Of a stretch of DNA of 45,709 nucleotides, positions 9,254 to 18,790 are shown piece after piece; positions within the stretch are counted from its first letter, which is position 1; every line of letters starts with the position of its first letter. Location: contig JAAYHF010000076.1 in the NCBI GenBank assembly GCA_012727485.1, positions 1 through 45,709 of the forward strand, read 5' to 3'. The position numbers were made by a program, and so were the translations under genes. The notes under the pieces were generated by a model, which saw nothing but the letters and a program-made list of their open reading frames with translations, did not search any database and had not been told where the DNA came from. Source of the DNA: Eubacteriaceae bacterium (GTDB taxonomy: Bacteria > Bacillota > Clostridia > Eubacteriales > Anaerofustaceae).

Positions 9254-9754
9254 TTATTTAAAGCTTATCGTCTCGGCCCAGCTTTCGAAAAGGGGAAGGA
9301 ACTTGTCCTTTTCACCGACAAGGCAGGCAAAGTTAATTACCCAGAAAGCATCGTCGGTTCTGCGCAGGGTGGAAAAATAAAAGAAATCATTGCTGTCCAC
9401 GGTGTTTTCATAAGTGGCATTGTAGTTGTTGTTTTCATCGGCAACGAAATCAACGCCGTTCACATTGCTGACGAGGGCGGCATAATCCGCCATGCTCATA
9501 TTCGCCGCATCATTACCGATGGAGGCGAAAAGCTCGAAATCCTCTTTAATCGCATTCATCATGCAGTCAGTCGCTTCAAAAAAGCAGGTGCTGCCTTCGA
9601 CAGTGCTTTCCTTGAAGCCTTTTTTCATCTGAATGGTGAGCCCGGAGGCGGATTCATAAGTAACCGGTTCATCTCCCTTCCCTCCACAGCCGGAAAGCAT
9701 GAGGGCAAAGACGATGAGCAGGGCTAAACTAAGGGCAGTTTTGGTTTTTTTCAT
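9254..9754 (-). CDS. Hypothetical lipoprotein
   Basis: 166 aa; signal peptide with lipobox ALMLSGCGG; otherwise unrecognised. Confidence 0.75.
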   Translation of the reverse strand: MKKTKTALSLALLIVFALMLSGCGGKGDEPVTYESASGLTIQMKKGFKESTVEGSTCFFEATDCMMNAIKEDFELFASIGNDAANMSMADYAALVSNVNGVDFVADENNNYNATYENTVDSNDFFYFSTLRRTDDAFWVINFACLVGEKDKFLPLFESWAETISFK

Positions 9755-9867
9755 AATTTTCTCCTGTTTTTTTAATTTTCTCCATTAATTCTATCACAAA
9801 AAGGAACTTTTTGCTTCCCCCAAATCGGGGGAATTTCCCTTATTCAACGGGATCCCTCGGGGAGAAG

Positions 9868-10308
9868 TCAGGGTTCCTTTATTGTTTCAAGGCCGTTTTC
9901 GGATAAAAAACCGTTGATTTTTTCCGCAGTGTAAATGCCGCGCTCGATGCAAAGGATTATCACCGCATCTCTTTTGTTTTTGGCGTAAAGCGGATTCATG
10001 CCGTAAAGAGAAAGTCCCCTTTGCATCTGCTTGAAATCGGGCTTCAATGCCAAAAGCAACCTGAGAATTTTATCTCGCCTTATCGTATGCGCCTCCCCGC
10101 TTATAAGCTTGTAACCGTATTTTTGGGGCAGATTCGCTTCGATGAAAAGCTGTTGTTTGCTCATTCCCCTTTGGGCCAACATATCCTCGATAAAGTCGGA
10201 AAAGCCGAAATAAGCCTGATAATTCAGCGCTTTGAAATAGGGCTTCATGTCGTCTATATCGGTTTTTTTGAGCTGCTCCAAAAGCTGTGTGGTGCTTTGA
10301 TTTTCCAT
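9868..10308 (-). CDS. Cro/C1-type HTH protein next to a Ser/Thr kinase
   Basis: ORF track gives 9868-10452, but an internal ATG at 10308 (MENQSTTQLLEQL...) looks the more likely start. HTH-like region IEDMLAQRGMSKQQLFIEANLPQKYGYKLISGEAHTIRRDKILRLLLAL. Confidence 0.72.
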   Translation of the reverse strand: MENQSTTQLLEQLKKTDIDDMKPYFKALNYQAYFGFSDFIEDMLAQRGMSKQQLFIEANLPQKYGYKLISGEAHTIRRDKILRLLLALKPDFKQMQRGLSLYGMNPLYAKNKRDAVIILCIERGIYTAEKINGFLSENGLETIKEP

Positions 10309-10656
10309 TTGCGCTCCGTTAAATGCGGGCTGATTTTCCGAAATTTCATTTTGATTATAGCCGATTATCCTCGGTTGGTAAAGAGTTTTCGTTAAGGCGT
10401 GATATACTTGTTTCGTGGAAACGGCTACAGAAAGAAGTTGTAAACAGCTCAATACTATGACATCATATCTTAGCTTCCCCGATGTTATCTATTGAGGCTA
10501 AAAAGAATGAGCCCTTGTCATGCAGGCGTTGAACCATATTTTGTACGGTTGACTTTTCTTCCCCGTCGCCGATCTCCTAAAAGGAAAAACACGCAATTAT
10601 TCGGGCATTTATGAGGGAAGATACGGAAGAAACTAAAGAAATCAGACAGGCAGGAA

Positions 10657-11742
10657 ATGGAAAAAGGCAGAAATATTGAATTTATGGAGCAATGTGAGAT
10701 GCTGTCCCCCATAGCGGGAGAAAAGGTTAGCCTTGTTCGCATCGGCGGCGGTTTTTATGTCAAAAAGACCTCTCCCACCTTCAATACGGATATATTGCTC
10801 CAACTCATGGAGCATCAGCCGAGGGGAATACCCAAGATATACGCTTTCATGGAAAATGAGGACGGGGTGAGCGTTATAGAGGAATTCATCAACGGGAAAA
10901 GCTTACAGGCTCTCCTTGATCAGAGAGGAACATTCGGGGAAAACGAAACTCTTCGCATCATATCGGCTTTATGCGATGCGGTAAATGAGTTGCACTGCCT
11001 TTCCCCCGCAGTGATACACAGGGATATCAAACCTTCCAATGTACTCATCACCAACGATAATATCGTAAAGCTCATAGATCTGGACGCCTCCCGCCAATGG
11101 GAAAACATGAGAAATCGGGACACCGTGCTTTTGGGCACCCGGGGCTACGCTTCCCCGGAGCAGTTCGGCTTTGAGCAATCCGGACCGAGGAGCGATATTT
11201 ACGCATTGGGGGTGCTGATGAATATGATGCTTCTCGGCTGTATGCCTTCACAACAAATATACAAGGGGCGTCTGGGCAGGATCATAAAGAAATGCGTAGC
11301 CCTCAACCCCGATGACAGGTATTCGGGCGTTTTGAAATTGAAAGAAGCCCTGCCCTATGTGAAAAGAGAAAAAATACGCGACATCATGCCCGTCAAAGAG
11401 GGCTTTGCCCCGCCGGGTTTTCGCAGCAAAGACCCTTTGAAGATGATTGTGGCGCTCTGCGGTTATACTGCCGTATTGGCGCTGTCCTTCGGCTTTAAAA
11501 AGGAGAATTACATACAAACTTATAAAATGTTCGCAGACAGGCTTTGTTTTTGCGCCGCCTGTTTTGCCATCGTTTGTTTTTATACAAACTGGAGGGGTTT
11601 TGCCGATTTATTCCCCTTAACCCGGAGCCGTAGCAGAATACTTCGCACCGTAAGCCACATCATCTCCCCGGTGATGATTCTTTTCTTTCTTTTGGCGCTA
11701 ATGTATTTGGCGGAAAAATGCTTGGTGTTTTTTATGAGATAG
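10657..11742 (+). CDS. Membrane Ser/Thr protein kinase (Hanks-type)
   Basis: 361 aa; VIHRDIKPSNVLI catalytic loop, KLIDLDASR in DFG position, LLGTRGYASPEQFG; C-terminal hydrophobic segments. Confidence 0.9.
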   Translation: MEKGRNIEFMEQCEMLSPIAGEKVSLVRIGGGFYVKKTSPTFNTDILLQLMEHQPRGIPKIYAFMENEDGVSVIEEFINGKSLQALLDQRGTFGENETLRIISALCDAVNELHCLSPAVIHRDIKPSNVLITNDNIVKLIDLDASRQWENMRNRDTVLLGTRGYASPEQFGFEQSGPRSDIYALGVLMNMMLLGCMPSQQIYKGRLGRIIKKCVALNPDDRYSGVLKLKEALPYVKREKIRDIMPVKEGFAPPGFRSKDPLKMIVALCGYTAVLALSFGFKKENYIQTYKMFADRLCFCAACFAIVCFYTNWRGFADLFPLTRSRSRILRTVSHIISPVMILFFLLALMYLAEKCLVFFMR

Positions 11743-11744
11743 CT

Positions 11745-12476
11745 TTATTTAAGCTTTTCTATATTCTCCGAAGTGATTTTCATAAAGTCAAAACTGACTT
11801 CCTTTGCGCCCTTCAGATAGGAGTCATACCATATCATATACTCGGCTTCGTCCACGGGCGGGTTGCTCTTATCTGCATTTGCGGGAGTGATATAGTAAAC
11901 ATACCCGGTTTTGCTCTTATCTATGTCCTCGGGGAACCCCTCGGGAACAAAGTTTTTATCCCAAGCTTCCACAGACCCCTCTTTTACATATATCCCTGAT
12001 GCCGCATCAAATTGATAAATGGAAAAAGGCCAGAAGTTATCGCCCGAAAGTCCCTGATTGTGGGAGAAGCCGACCTTTATTATGCCGTTGTCGTAGAAGG
12101 TTAGCATCGGATATTCGCCCAGCAGTTTCTTCATTTCTCCCCCCTCGTCTTCCCAAAGGTAAATCAAAGCGGAATTGCCTGCGGAATATTCGGAATTCAA
12201 AAGTAAGATCAATTCGTCCCTGCCGTCCTTATTGACATCTCCCAGGGCGAATTGACTTTTGCCGATATCCTCCCCGGTTCCGATGGGCAACTTTTCTCCG
12301 CCGGGGAGAAGGCCTTTGTTTAAAATATCTTCGAGGGCCTTGTAATAGGCGGCTTTCCCCGAAGGAGAAAGGGCTTCCTTCACCGGCTCATCTGTCTTAT
12401 CCTTTTTCCCGCAACCGAAACAGCACAAAGCCACCGCCAACAACATCAATGCAATAATTCTTTTCTTCATTTTCAT
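11745..12476 (-). CDS. Lipoprotein with FG-GAP/EF-like GDVNKDGRDELIL motif
   Basis: 243 aa; lipobox ALCCFGCGK; GDVNKDGRDELILLL. Confidence 0.75.
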   Translation of the reverse strand: MKMKKRIIALMLLAVALCCFGCGKKDKTDEPVKEALSPSGKAAYYKALEDILNKGLLPGGEKLPIGTGEDIGKSQFALGDVNKDGRDELILLLNSEYSAGNSALIYLWEDEGGEMKKLLGEYPMLTFYDNGIIKVGFSHNQGLSGDNFWPFSIYQFDAASGIYVKEGSVEAWDKNFVPEGFPEDIDKSKTGYVYYITPANADKSNPPVDEAEYMIWYDSYLKGAKEVSFDFMKITSENIEKLK

Positions 12477-12584
12477 TACCTCTTATGTGGATTTTAACTT
12501 TTTGAATTATAGCACCAACCCCGAAGCCGTAACAGTCAAAAATGGATTAAACATTATTATAATTTCCATTTTTCTTGTTTTTAT

Positions 12585-12636
12585 ACACCTCGCAAAGGCG
12601 CAACGCCTTACAAGGCGTTGCGCTTTTACGAGGTGT
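12585..12636. repeat. 52-bp near-perfect hairpin
   Basis: ACACCTCGCAAAGGCGCAACGCCTT-AC-AAGGCGTTGCGCTTTTACGAGGTGT; 23 of 25 arm positions complementary. Confidence 0.85.
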
Positions 12637-13043
12637 TGCTCCCTACGGTCGGCAACGGGTTTTACGGGAGGAAATATAAAGCATTAATTCCATAAATAGC
12701 AACGCCGTGCAATCGTCCGTAAAAAGCAATACAGAAAAGCTTCTATTAAAAAACTCTCTTTGTAAATGAAAAAGATACGCACAATCAAAAGAATCACGCC
12801 CTTTATTAAAAGCATCGTTCGCTGTATTTATGGTTCCTTTTTGGGGAATAAATCCGACAAATATTATTCAAAATAGGAGTGATAAGTTACATTATTAAGA
12901 TAACGGATATACTTCGATAGCGTTATTGAGCCTTTTGCATTAATTCCAAATAAAACAGCTAAACAGCAAGAAATCGCCCCGATATAATAACATTTATTGC
13001 CGTTATTACCGAAACGGATACAAAAGAAAAGCCTGCCGCAGTA

Positions 13044-14963
13044 TTATATTTCGGCGTATGAGCTTTCTTTAGACAAAAACTCCCTCAACTCATCTTGAGG
13101 CATGGGGCGGGCGAAGTAATAACCCTGAACCATGTCACAGCCGCATTTTTTAACGAAATCAAACTGCTCCTCGGTTTCAACCCCCTCGGCCACCACCATT
13201 CGGCCCATATCCTTAAAACCCGCCACCAATTTCTCCAAAAAATTTCCTTGTTGGGAGGCGTTTAACCCGGCGAGCAACAGGGAGCGATCCAACTTTATCA
13301 CATCGAGGGGAACTCTCAGCATAACCTCCACATTCGAATAACCTATGCCGAAGTCGTCCAAGCTGAATAATACGCCCTCTTTGCTCATATTTTCCAAAAA
13401 GCTGTTCACCCGCTCATTTTCTTCCAACAATACCCTTTCGGTTATCTCTAATTTAATCATACTCGGAGAAATACCCGCCCCTTCGATGATGCCCATCACC
13501 CTTCCCTCTATGCCCGGTTCCATAAATTGCACAAAGGGGAAATTTACAGAAACACTGCCCATTTTACCGCCGAATTCGGCGCAGGCTTTGCAGGCCTTTT
13601 CAAGCACCATATAGGTTATGGGTATAATCAATCCCGTTGCCTCTGCCACGGGGATAAACTCATCGGGATAAATCTTTCCCATGGGAGTTTCCTTCAGGCG
13701 CAACAACGCTTCGACGCAAACAAATTTATTTTGCGAAACCGACCATATGGGCTGATAACAAAGATAGAAACCGTCTTCCTTAAGCGCGCTTCGTAGAGTT
13801 TCCTCTATCAGGCGGAGGCGGTTTTTCCTTGATATAAGCTCCTTTTCGTAGCGCACGATCTTCCCTTCGCCCGCCAACTTCACCTCGGTCAAGGCGAAAT
13901 CCAAGGCGCTGATGGGGTCTTCTTCCCCCTTATAACCGGTGTGTTCCACGCTCGCCATGGAAGCGGAGAGCTTACATTCGATTTCGTCCGCCGTGAAAGG
14001 CTCGGTGAATCTGGTAAAAACTTTATTTATACATTGCTCGGTCTCCCCCGGCTTTGTTATCAGGGCGAAAATATCTCCGGAATAACGATAGGCGCTCTTT
14101 TTTCCGTTCAAATCCATGAGCGATTGACCGACTTCCTTCAAAAATGAATCGCCCGCATGGGTGCCGTGGCGTTGATTAATAAGTTTAAAGCCGTCCAGAG
14201 AAACAGCGGCAAGGCCGAAGCCTTCTTCCCTTTGCACAAGGCGGCTAACCTCCTCCAAAAGCGCCTCCCTGTTATAAAGCCCGGTCAGCCCGTCCCTGGC
14301 AAGCCTGTTATTCTGGAAATAAAGGAAAAGTACCAATAGCGAAAAGACGGAGGCTGTGCCTGTCAATATGACATCGGTGAAGAATTTTTGCAACATTACG
14401 AAAAACAGCGCCAAAAGAGGAAAGCTTATCATCACAGCCGTCACCCTGTTTCCGACCTTTCGGCGGGATTGGGCCGCTAAGATGCAAATGCTGAAGCAAT
14501 AGAAATAAAAAACTATATATGTGCTGTAAATATGGGAACCCTGCACATAGCCCATATTCGGCAAAATGGCAAAAACATTGTGACTCCAAAAGTTAGCAAT
14601 CAATAGAATGAGGTATGCGATATAGGGAAGCGAAAAGAGATTCCAGCGGGAAGTCAAGCGAAACGAGGTATCCTTATGATGGAGCATTATCACCACATAA
14701 TAAAAGTAAATCAGCGGCATTATGGGGGTAAAGACAAAATAGGCGGTGGTAATCGCCACGGTTATCCAAATGGGAATGGATTCATAGGAATAAATCATCA
14801 GGGTAGATGCTATATTCAATATAATGGCGATCAGACTCACCCATTCCGCCGCCCGAAACATGGTATCCAAAATATTGCTCGCTGTCAGTCTGCTCCCGGA
14901 ATAAGCGATCAATGCCGATAAAAATAGCAGGCTCGTCCATTCCGCCGTGATGTTCCATGTCAT
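13044..14963 (-). CDS. Membrane GGDEF-EAL protein; GGDEF degenerate, EAL probably active
   Basis: 639 aa; N-terminal multi-TM; YRYSGDIFALI in place of GGDEF; VCVEALLRLK, DDFGIGYSNVE, KLDRSLL, VVAEGVETEEQ, QGYYFARPM. Confidence 0.92.
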   Translation of the reverse strand: MTWNITAEWTSLLFLSALIAYSGSRLTASNILDTMFRAAEWVSLIAIILNIASTLMIYSYESIPIWITVAITTAYFVFTPIMPLIYFYYVVIMLHHKDTSFRLTSRWNLFSLPYIAYLILLIANFWSHNVFAILPNMGYVQGSHIYSTYIVFYFYCFSICILAAQSRRKVGNRVTAVMISFPLLALFFVMLQKFFTDVILTGTASVFSLLVLFLYFQNNRLARDGLTGLYNREALLEEVSRLVQREEGFGLAAVSLDGFKLINQRHGTHAGDSFLKEVGQSLMDLNGKKSAYRYSGDIFALITKPGETEQCINKVFTRFTEPFTADEIECKLSASMASVEHTGYKGEEDPISALDFALTEVKLAGEGKIVRYEKELISRKNRLRLIEETLRSALKEDGFYLCYQPIWSVSQNKFVCVEALLRLKETPMGKIYPDEFIPVAEATGLIIPITYMVLEKACKACAEFGGKMGSVSVNFPFVQFMEPGIEGRVMGIIEGAGISPSMIKLEITERVLLEENERVNSFLENMSKEGVLFSLDDFGIGYSNVEVMLRVPLDVIKLDRSLLLAGLNASQQGNFLEKLVAGFKDMGRMVVAEGVETEEQFDFVKKCGCDMVQGYYFARPMPQDELREFLSKESSYAEI

Positions 14964-15969
14964 AGGCTCATATTCCTCTTTTTCGATTAACCCAACAAGC
15001 CGCAGTGATTTTGCAAAACCTCAAGGGAAAATAATATTATATTCATTATACTTTAAATTATCGCCTTTTACAACATATTAGCGATATTTATACAGATATA
15101 CCTTTTTAATCTTTCAAAGGGAGTGCTGACTTTGCTTTTGCTTATATAAAGCCCGAGTATAAAGGCTGTATCGCATAAAAGAAAACCATGGAAAAACCTT
15201 CCCTTTACACAAGATGTAAAAGTAATCATTATTGAATAGCACTTGCCTTTGAAAAGAGTTGCTTTCATGCGTTAATTGCCTTATAAAGAGTCGAAGAACT
15301 CTTTTTACCTTTTGGGTTTAAATCAGGCTGTTTACCGAGTAAATCCGCATTGCGCGGTGTCGCCTTAAAGAGAAATGTCCCTTCGCGAAGCGGTTTCAAC
15401 CGTTAAATATTTTGCTTACCGACAATGCAGGCTTGCGGAATTTGCTTCGGCAAAAATAACGGCCGTAATCGCTATATTTCGAAAAGCCGTTTCCGAAATG
15501 GGATTTATCCTTTTCGAGCCTTGTTTTACCGTATGACATAAGGGAAGGGCGGAAAGGGTAAGTAAGGGCGAAGGGGAGAACACGGATAAAGCGAAAGGAA
15601 TATAAAGATATGGTTTTGCTTTTGCGTTTAGCTGTAGGGCTATACCCGTATAAGTGCGAATTTATACAACAAAGATAACAGGAAGAAGGTGGCGTTTTTG
15701 CGCTCTCTCCTTCGGTATCTTTTAAATCAAACCAAGTCACCACTGCGAACAGCGCCTTGCAGTCTTTATATTTTCCGCGGAGGTATCCTGTCGGGGAATT
15801 TTTATGTATTTAAACATTATTTTGCATCGTGCGGTGTTATTTATTGTATGCGAGATGATACCGTAAGAAATCTTTACCGATTTGACAAAAGGCTTTATTA
15901 AGTGAAATTTCACGAATGAAAATAAAAAACACAGCTTCCCGCTGTGCTACGGACTGACAATAATAAACG

Positions 15970-16043
15970 GTGGACCTTCAGGGACTTGAACCCCGGACAA
16001 ACCGGTTATGAGCCGGTGGCTCTGACCAACTGAGCTAAAGGTC
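15970..16043 (-). tRNA. tRNA-Met (CAT)
   Basis: GGACCTT TA GCTC...ACCGG-CTCATAA-CCGGT...GGTTCAAGTCC...AAGGTCC-A; CCA not encoded. Elongator Met versus Ile2 not decidable by eye. Confidence 0.9.
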
Positions 16044-16122
16044 CACACATAAAATGCTTTGACATTATATATCAAAGCATTTTAAATAGCAATATCTATT
16101 TGTAAAAAAAGGAAAATTTACC

Positions 16123-16485
16123 TTAATACTTCGTCTTGGCTCTGCCTATGAGGGAGAATATATAGCCGAAAACCACCGCAGAACCTATTCCCCCCGCCGC
16201 GGCGGTCAATCCTCCGGTGAATACACCGATCAGCCCCCTCTCGTCAACGGCGGTCATGGTGCCTTTCACCAAGGTGTAGCCGAAGCCTGTCAGAGGCACC
16301 GTGGCGCCGCAACCGCCCAAATCCACCAGATATTCATAAATGCCCAAGGCGGAAAGCACCACCCCCGCCACAACATATATCACGAGGATTTCCCCCGAGA
16401 CGAGCTTTGTCAAATCCATGATAATCTGGGCGATGAGGCACAGCGCTCCCCCTATGACAAAGGCCCATAAATATTCTTCAAACAT
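16123..16485 (-). CDS. spoVAE: Stage V sporulation protein AE (SpoVAE)
   Basis: MFEEYLWAFVIGGALCLIAQIIMDLTKLVSGEILVIYVVAGVVLSALGIYEYLVDLGGCGATVPLTGFG; start taken at 16485, with GGAGG upstream. Confidence 0.93.
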   Translation of the reverse strand: MFEEYLWAFVIGGALCLIAQIIMDLTKLVSGEILVIYVVAGVVLSALGIYEYLVDLGGCGATVPLTGFGYTLVKGTMTAVDERGLIGVFTGGLTAAAGGIGSAVVFGYIFSLIGRAKTKY

Positions 16486-17503
16486 TGTATTTCCTCCGTT
16501 CATTGGTTATGGTGACGGCATGGGCTATGCAGGGTATGCTGTTGGACTGCTGGCTTGAAGTGGTGGACAAAAGCGCCCCCGTGGCGACAAAAAGCAGGGT
16601 ATTTATCCTCTTTTCCTTCATCAGTTTATAAATAAAGCCGTTGAATACATTCGCACAGCAACCCGCTCCGCTGCCGCCGTTGTTCACATACTGCACGCTG
16701 TCGTCGTAAATGAGCTTTCCGCAGTCGGTGATGTTTTCCCCGGGGTAGCCGTATTCCTCTAAAAGTTCCTTCGCAATGTTAAGCCCTTCGTTGGCGAGAT
16801 CCCCCGTTAAGACCAGATCGTAATCCTTTAAATCGGTTTTTGTATTGGCAAAATGCTCGATTAAGGTCTTTACCGCCGCGGGAGCCATGGCACTGCCCAT
16901 GTTATAGGGGTCGCACTGCCCCAGATCCGTCACCGAGCCGATGGTAAAGTCATTGATATAAGGCCCACCCCCGCCCGATGCCACCAAACAGCTTCCCGCC
17001 CCCGTGACCGTGCGCTGACTGGTGGCGGGGTTTTGAGTACCCAGCTCCAGCGGCGAACGATACTGCCTTTCGGAAGTGGAAAAATGGCTGGAAGCGGTCA
17101 CTATCGCCTTTTTAAAGGCGCCAGAATCAATACCCAGACTCGCTATTTGAAGTCCCAAGGTATATGTGGCGCAGGCGTTGTATATGCCCCAATAGGGTAT
17201 TGCGAAGTCCCTGACGGCAAAGGTGGTGGCGGTGATTTGATTGAGCAGATCCCCGCCTATGATAACATCGGTTTCTTCTTCGTTTACAGAAGCTTTTTTC
17301 ATCAAAAGTTCGATGGAATTTTTCAGCATACCGCTTTCGGCGCTTTCGTAGCTCTTTTCGTCCATCAAATCGTCCTCATTTACCACATCGAAATATTTAC
17401 CCAAGGGCCCTTCGCCCTCGAAGGGGCCGACCACGGAGGCGGTTTGCTCGATGGAAACATCACCCTCCAAAATATAAGTTCTTCCCTTTAATCTTTTCGC
17501 CAT
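16478..17503 (-). CDS. spoVAD: Stage V sporulation protein AD (SpoVAD)
   Basis: 341 aa thiolase-like; VVGPFEGEGPLGKYFD, PYWGIYNACATYTLGL, NNGGSGAGCCANVFNG. Confidence 0.95.
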   Translation of the reverse strand: MAKRLKGRTYILEGDVSIEQTASVVGPFEGEGPLGKYFDVVNEDDLMDEKSYESAESGMLKNSIELLMKKASVNEEETDVIIGGDLLNQITATTFAVRDFAIPYWGIYNACATYTLGLQIASLGIDSGAFKKAIVTASSHFSTSERQYRSPLELGTQNPATSQRTVTGAGSCLVASGGGGPYINDFTIGSVTDLGQCDPYNMGSAMAPAAVKTLIEHFANTKTDLKDYDLVLTGDLANEGLNIAKELLEEYGYPGENITDCGKLIYDDSVQYVNNGGSGAGCCANVFNGFIYKLMKEKRINTLLFVATGALLSTTSSQQSNSIPCIAHAVTITNERRKYNV

Positions 17504-17977
17504 CTAGAAAATCACCCCCCATAGATAATATATCAATCCGAATATCCAGGAGCTTACCGTCGCATAGACAATGACGGGCCCTGCTATGGTGAACATTTTC
17601 GCCCCAAGGCCGAACACCGGGCCTTCTGTTTTAAAATCCACCGCGCAGGAAACAATGGAATTCGCAAAACCGGTGATGGGAACAATGGAGCCGGCCCCCG
17701 CATGGCGGCCTATCATATCGTATATACCGAATGCGGTCAGCGACGAACCCAAAAAGACCAACACGATGGTGGTGATGAGGGCCGCATCCTGTTCGGGAGT
17801 TCCCCAACCGATGATGATGTTCTTTATGAGCTGACCGAGGGTGCATATCGTCCCGCCCACAAGAAAAGCCATAACCGCATTCTTGAAATACTCCGGCTTG
17901 GCCTTGTTTTTCTTGCTTATTCTTTCGTAATCCTCGCGAAAAACTTCTTCGCTTTTAATTCTTTCGTTTTTAGCCAA
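17504..17977 (-). CDS. spoVAC: Stage V sporulation protein AC (SpoVAC)
   Basis: 157 aa; FLVGGTICTLGQLIKN, GHR-like AGAGSIVPITGFANSIVSCAVDFKTEGPVFGLGAKMFTIAGPVIVYA. Confidence 0.95.
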   Translation of the reverse strand: MAKNERIKSEEVFREDYERISKKNKAKPEYFKNAVMAFLVGGTICTLGQLIKNIIIGWGTPEQDAALITTIVLVFLGSSLTAFGIYDMIGRHAGAGSIVPITGFANSIVSCAVDFKTEGPVFGLGAKMFTIAGPVIVYATVSSWIFGLIYYLWGVIF

Positions 17978-17992
17978 ATCATTCCTCCTAAA

Positions 17993-18030
17993 AAAGCGGA
18001 ATTTCCGAAATTATCGGATATTTCCGCTTT
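17993..18030 (-). terminator. Intercistronic terminator-like hairpin between sigF and spoVAC
   Basis: Minus strand AAAGCGGAA...TTCCGCTTTTTT, T-run running into the AGGAGG of spoVAC. Confidence 0.65.
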
Positions 18031-18052
18031 ATTTTAGGCATATTTGGCTAAT

Positions 18053-18790
18053 TTATACCGCATAATACTCGCTTTTGAGCTTTTCGATTATCCTTTTTTC
18101 CTTTCTTGAAACCTGCACCTGGGATATTCCCAAAATTTTAGCCGTTTTGCTCTGGGTCAGTCCGTTTATATAGCGCAGAACTATTATGCGCCGGGATAGC
18201 ATATCCATTTTATCCAAAGAGGCTTTTATCGCTATCTTATCCAAGGCATAGCCTATCTCGTCCGAGGTGTCGGCTATAATGTCCGCATTCGTGCGGGAAT
18301 CCTCATCACCCCCGGGACTGTCCTCGAAATGGTCGGGATTGCGGCAGGCTTCCATGGCGGAGATTATGTCGTCCTCGCCTATGCCGAGGTTTTTGGATAT
18401 TTCCGCCACCCCCGGTTCGTAGCCCTTTGTCTTGATGCAATATTCTATATTCGCCCTGACCTTCAGATAAACCGTTTTCAGGCTTCGGCTCACCTTCACA
18501 GCCCCCTCGTCCCTCAAATGCCTTTTAAGCTCTCCGTTTATCACATGAACGGCATAGGTGGAAAATTGGGTGTTGTAATCGGGATCGTATCTGCGAGCCG
18601 CCTTTATCAGCCCTATTGCCCCTATCTGAAAAAGGTCGTCATATTCCTCCGAATACTGCAAAAAACGCTTAAGAAGGCTGTTTATCAAGGGCTTATTGCG
18701 CCTTATAAGCTCCTCGGTGGCCTGTTTATCCCCCCCCTTTGCTCTGGAAAGCAACTCCGGAGTGTAATATTTTTCGTTATTGACAGGCAC
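18053..18790 (-). CDS. sigF: RNA polymerase sporulation sigma factor SigF
   Basis: 245 aa sigma-70; DDLFQIGAIGLIKAARRYDPDYNTQFSTYAVHVINGELKRHLRD, ILGISQVQVSRKEKRI; downstream of spoIIAA-AB. Confidence 0.95.
   Translation of the reverse strand: MPVNNEKYYTPELLSRAKGGDKQATEELIRRNKPLINSLLKRFLQYSEEYDDLFQIGAIGLIKAARRYDPDYNTQFSTYAVHVINGELKRHLRDEGAVKVSRSLKTVYLKVRANIEYCIKTKGYEPGVAEISKNLGIGEDDIISAMEACRNPDHFEDSPGGDEDSRTNADIIADTSDEIGYALDKIAIKASLDKMDMLSRRIIVLRYINGLTQSKTAKILGISQVQVSRKEKRIIEKLKSEYYAV

Noticed and set aside
15396-15743. 115-aa minus ORF
   Set aside because: No RBS or family signature; composition suggests non-coding or decayed DNA, mentioned only as part of the spacer finding.
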